Positions 61,422-64,000 of a stretch of 64,000 bases of DNA are shown piece by piece. Made by a program: the position numbers and the translations under genes. This DNA is from Pseudocitrobacter vendiensis. Its GTDB lineage: Bacteria > Pseudomonadota > Gammaproteobacteria > Enterobacterales > Enterobacteriaceae. The stretch's first letter is position 1. Every line of letters starts with the position of its first letter. Where the stretch lies: assembly GCF_943590815.1 (NCBI RefSeq), contig NZ_CALSBS010000021.1, forward strand, positions 1 through 64,000. The letters are read 5' to 3'. A model generated the notes under the pieces. It did not search any database. It was not told the DNA's origin and saw only the letters and a program-made list of their open reading frames with translations.

Positions 61422-63425
61422 ATGATTATGAGTGAAAATGATACAATCCCAAAGAAGTCAACAAGCCATATTAACAAAGCGGTATTCTATACATCTGCTT
61501 TGCTAATTTTCCTTCTTGTCGCCTTTGCCGCCGTATTCCCGGATGTCGCCGACAAAAATTTTAAACTACTTCAGCAACAAATATTCACGAACGCCAGTTG
61601 GTTTTACATCCTTGCTGTGGCCCTGATTTTACTGAGTGTCACGTTCCTGGGACTCTCACGCTACGGTGATATAAAGCTGGGTCCAGACCATGCGCAGCCT
61701 GATTTCAGCTACCACTCCTGGTTTGCGATGCTTTTTTCAGCGGGGATGGGTATCGGCCTGATGTTCTTTGGCGTTGCCGAACCTGTAATGCATTATCTTT
61801 CGCCACCTGTCGGCACTCCAGAAACTGTTGCGGCGGCCAAGGAAGCAATGCGTCTGACCTTCTTCCACTGGGGACTGCACGCATGGGCAATTTATGCCAT
61901 TGTCGCGCTGATTCTGGCGTTCTTTAGTTACCGTCATGGTTTGCCTTTAACGCTGCGCTCCGCACTCTATCCCATTATTGGCGATCGCATATATGGGCCT
62001 GTAGGCCATGCGGTTGATATTTTCGCTGTTATAGGCACGGTCTTTGGCGTTGCGACATCGCTGGGTTACGGTGTTTTGCAGGTGAATGCCGGTTTGAACC
62101 ATCTTTTCGGGGTGCCCATCAATGAAACGGTGCAGGTCATTCTGATCGTGGTCATCACGGGGTTAGCGACGATTTCAGTGGTGTCCGGCCTGGACAAGGG
62201 AATACGTATCCTGTCTGAGCTCAATCTGGGTCTGGCGTTGTTGCTCCTGGCGCTGGTCCTGTGTCTGGGGCCAACCGTGCTTCTGCTGAAGTCATTTGTG
62301 GAAAATACGGGCGGTTATCTTTCGGAACTGGTGAGTAAAACGTTCAACCTTTACGCGTATGAGCCTAAGTCGAGCAACTGGCTGGGGGGCTGGACATTAC
62401 TGTACTGGGGATGGTGGCTTTCATGGTCGCCGTTTGTGGGAATGTTCATCGCCCGGGTCTCCCGCGGACGAACCATTCGCGAGTTTGTCACCGGCGTGCT
62501 GTTTGTTCCCGCCGGCTTCACGCTCATGTGGATGACGGTGTTTGGTAACAGCGCTATCTATCTCATTATGAACCAGGGGGCTACAGACCTCGCCAATACT
62601 GTACAGCAGGATGTCGCGCTGGCTCTGTTTAATTTCCTGGAGCATTTCCCGTTCTCTTCCGTGCTGTCATTCATTGCAATGGCGATGGTCATCGTCTTCT
62701 TTGTAACATCAGCTGACTCGGGGGCAATGGTTGTGGATACTCTGGCATCAGGTGGAGTGGCAAACACCCCCCTTTGGCAGCGAATATTCTGGGCCGCGCT
62801 CATGGGAGTTGTTGCAATTGCGCTTCTCATTGCGGGCGGACTAAGTGCGCTGCAAACGGTGACAATAGCGAGTGCATTGCCCTTCTCAGTGATCTTACTG
62901 ATATCCATATACGGATTATTAAAAGCCCTGCGTCGGGATTTGACCAAGCGTGAAAGCCTGAGCATGGCGACAATTGCTCCGACTGCGGCGCGTAACCCGA
63001 TTCCATGGCAGAGACGGTTGCGCAATATCGCTTATCTGCCAAAGCGCTCTCTTGTGAAACGCTTTATGGGCGACGTTATCCAGCCCGCCATGACGCTGGT
63101 TCAGGAAGAACTTAACAAACAGGGGACGATAAGCCATATAAGTGATGCTGATGACGATCGTATTCGGCTTGAAGTCGATTTGGGCAATGAGCTGAACTTT
63201 ATTTATGAAGTGAGACTTCGTGGCTATAACTCACCGGCTTTCGCCATGGCTGCGATGGACAATGACGAGCAGCAGGCTGAGCAACATCGATATTATCGCG
63301 CTGAGGTCTATTTGAAAGAAGGCGGTCAAAACTATGATGTGATGGGCTGGAATCAGGAACAGCTGATTAATGACATACTCGACCAGTATGAAAAACACCT
63401 GCACTTCCTGCACCTCGTTCGTTAA
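61422..63425 (+). CDS. second BCCT-family betaine/choline transporter
   Basis: The 667-residue protein shares the twelve-helix core and long C-terminal domain of BetT (WTLLYWGWWLSWSPFVGMFIA; end EKHLHFLHLVR). It imports choline, betaine or carnitine-like compounds in relatives; I cannot tell which. The ATG at 61428 is an alternative start. It is clearly distinct from the betT at 10.1-12.2 kb, so the window has two such transporters flanking the prophage. Confidence 0.87.
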   Translation: MIMSENDTIPKKSTSHINKAVFYTSALLIFLLVAFAAVFPDVADKNFKLLQQQIFTNASWFYILAVALILLSVTFLGLSRYGDIKLGPDHAQPDFSYHSWFAMLFSAGMGIGLMFFGVAEPVMHYLSPPVGTPETVAAAKEAMRLTFFHWGLHAWAIYAIVALILAFFSYRHGLPLTLRSALYPIIGDRIYGPVGHAVDIFAVIGTVFGVATSLGYGVLQVNAGLNHLFGVPINETVQVILIVVITGLATISVVSGLDKGIRILSELNLGLALLLLALVLCLGPTVLLLKSFVENTGGYLSELVSKTFNLYAYEPKSSNWLGGWTLLYWGWWLSWSPFVGMFIARVSRGRTIREFVTGVLFVPAGFTLMWMTVFGNSAIYLIMNQGATDLANTVQQDVALALFNFLEHFPFSSVLSFIAMAMVIVFFVTSADSGAMVVDTLASGGVANTPLWQRIFWAALMGVVAIALLIAGGLSALQTVTIASALPFSVILLISIYGLLKALRRDLTKRESLSMATIAPTAARNPIPWQRRLRNIAYLPKRSLVKRFMGDVIQPAMTLVQEELNKQGTISHISDADDDRIRLEVDLGNELNFIYEVRLRGYNSPAFAMAAMDNDEQQAEQHRYYRAEVYLKEGGQNYDVMGWNQEQLINDILDQYEKHLHFLHLVR

Positions 63426-63430
63426 TACAA

Positions 63431-63459
63431 AAATGCCGTCCTGCAGGGCGGCATTTATT
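63431..63459 (+). terminator. terminator after the BCCT gene
   Basis: AAATGCCG pairs with CGGCATTT around an inner CCTGCAGG, followed by a short T-rich run. Confidence 0.75.
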
Positions 63460-63489
63460 TTACCCGAACTCAATACAAGGATATGCAGA

Positions 63490-64000
63490 ATGATTTCACG
63501 CTGGCAATGGATTCTGAAACAGACATTTAAAAAAATATGGTTCAGGGCAACATTATTCGCAATTGTCGCGATAATAACGGCCCTTTTATCTATTCTTTTT
63601 AAATCGATGATACCTGAGTCAGTTTCGGTGAAGGTTGGTGCGGAAGCAGTCGATAACATTCTGAACATACTGGCATCGAGTATGCTCGCAGTGACTACAT
63701 TTTCGCTGAGTATCATGGTCACAGCTTACGGTTCTGCCACTACTAATGTGACGCCCAGAGCTACGCGTTTAGTTGTTGAAGACGTAACCACACAAAATGT
63801 ACTAGCCACCTTTATCGGTTCTTTTCTCTTCAGTCTGGTAGGGATTATTGCCCTCAATATGGGAGCTTATGGAGAAAGGGGGAGAGTCATTTTATTCATT
63901 GTCACACTGGTTGTCATTGCCTTAATCCTTATCACATTGCTTCGCTGGATACAGCATTTGACATCTCTGGGGAGGGTTGGTGAGACAACGGCAAAAGTAG
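63490..64000 (+). CDS. DUF2254 membrane protein, 3' end cut by the window
   Basis: The visible 170 residues begin M-I-S-R-W-Q-W-I-L-K and show two pairs of helices with the conserved VGAEAVDNILNILASSMLAV and VTPRATRLVVED segments of DUF2254. AGGA lies eight bases upstream. The gene continues past the window. The family is a predicted inner-membrane protein of unknown function. Confidence 0.83.
   Translation, partial: MISRWQWILKQTFKKIWFRATLFAIVAIITALLSILFKSMIPESVSVKVGAEAVDNILNILASSMLAVTTFSLSIMVTAYGSATTNVTPRATRLVVEDVTTQNVLATFIGSFLFSLVGIIALNMGAYGERGRVILFIVTLVVIALILITLLRWIQHLTSLGRVGETTAKV

Overview
The window is enterobacterial chromosome carrying most of the late half of a lambda-like prophage. 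The betTIBA genes, arsRBC, ydeI/ydeJ, YciG/YciF-type stress genes, BIME/REP repeats and a thrW-type tRNA attachment core all point to Enterobacteriaceae close to Escherichia, Salmonella or Citrobacter. Citrobacter is my guess for the genus, but the sequence alone does not settle it. As in E. coli K-12, as I recall its map, the bet cluster lies downstream of thrW.

Positions 1-26425 are host accessory chromosome. In order they hold: the 3' part of a DUF1398 gene; a POT peptide transporter; a secreted MRJP/yellow-family protein; an SDR; a BIME; arsRBC; stress genes (KGG protein, YciF-like ferritin fold); ydeJ, a DUF421 pair and ydeI; betT facing betIBA across a BetI-type operator; an orphan aerobactin receptor gene iutA with a distant Fur box; a TetR-MsrC-SDR cluster divergent from a cytochrome b / Tat-lipoprotein molybdoenzyme / MXKDX-repeat cluster; an IS3-family remnant; an anchored catalase-like peroxidase with cytochrome b561; and a pseudogene.

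Positions 26426-26471 are a 46-bp copy of the 3' end of tRNA-Thr(CGT), the att core used by P22-type phages. To its right lies a prophage whose genes run leftwards: tail-fibre locus, J, I, K, L, a lipoprotein moron beside M, tape measure, G/GT, tail tube, connectors, capsid, scaffold, portal, terminase, lysis genes, a DNA methyltransferase, the late promoter with its early terminator, Q, nin-type genes (RusA, DUF1364, DUF1367) and DinI under a LexA box. No repressor, cro, replication, recombination or integrase gene is seen before host-type genes (a second BCCT transporter and a DUF2254 membrane protein) begin at 61.4 kb. The early arm is therefore deleted or lies beyond the window.

The most striking system is a Pin-type serine invertase next to a four-cassette invertible tail-fibre gene. 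One constant N-terminal part (169 residues) can be joined, at 26-bp dix-like sites that share the central dinucleotide TC, to four alternative C-termini of 256-301 residues. Every site is read as GLGSS in the correct frame. The morphogenesis module also carries two apparent programmed -1 frameshifts: the classical G/GT shift at A AAA AAC, and a G-run at the capsid stop codon that would append an Ig-like domain to the coat protein.
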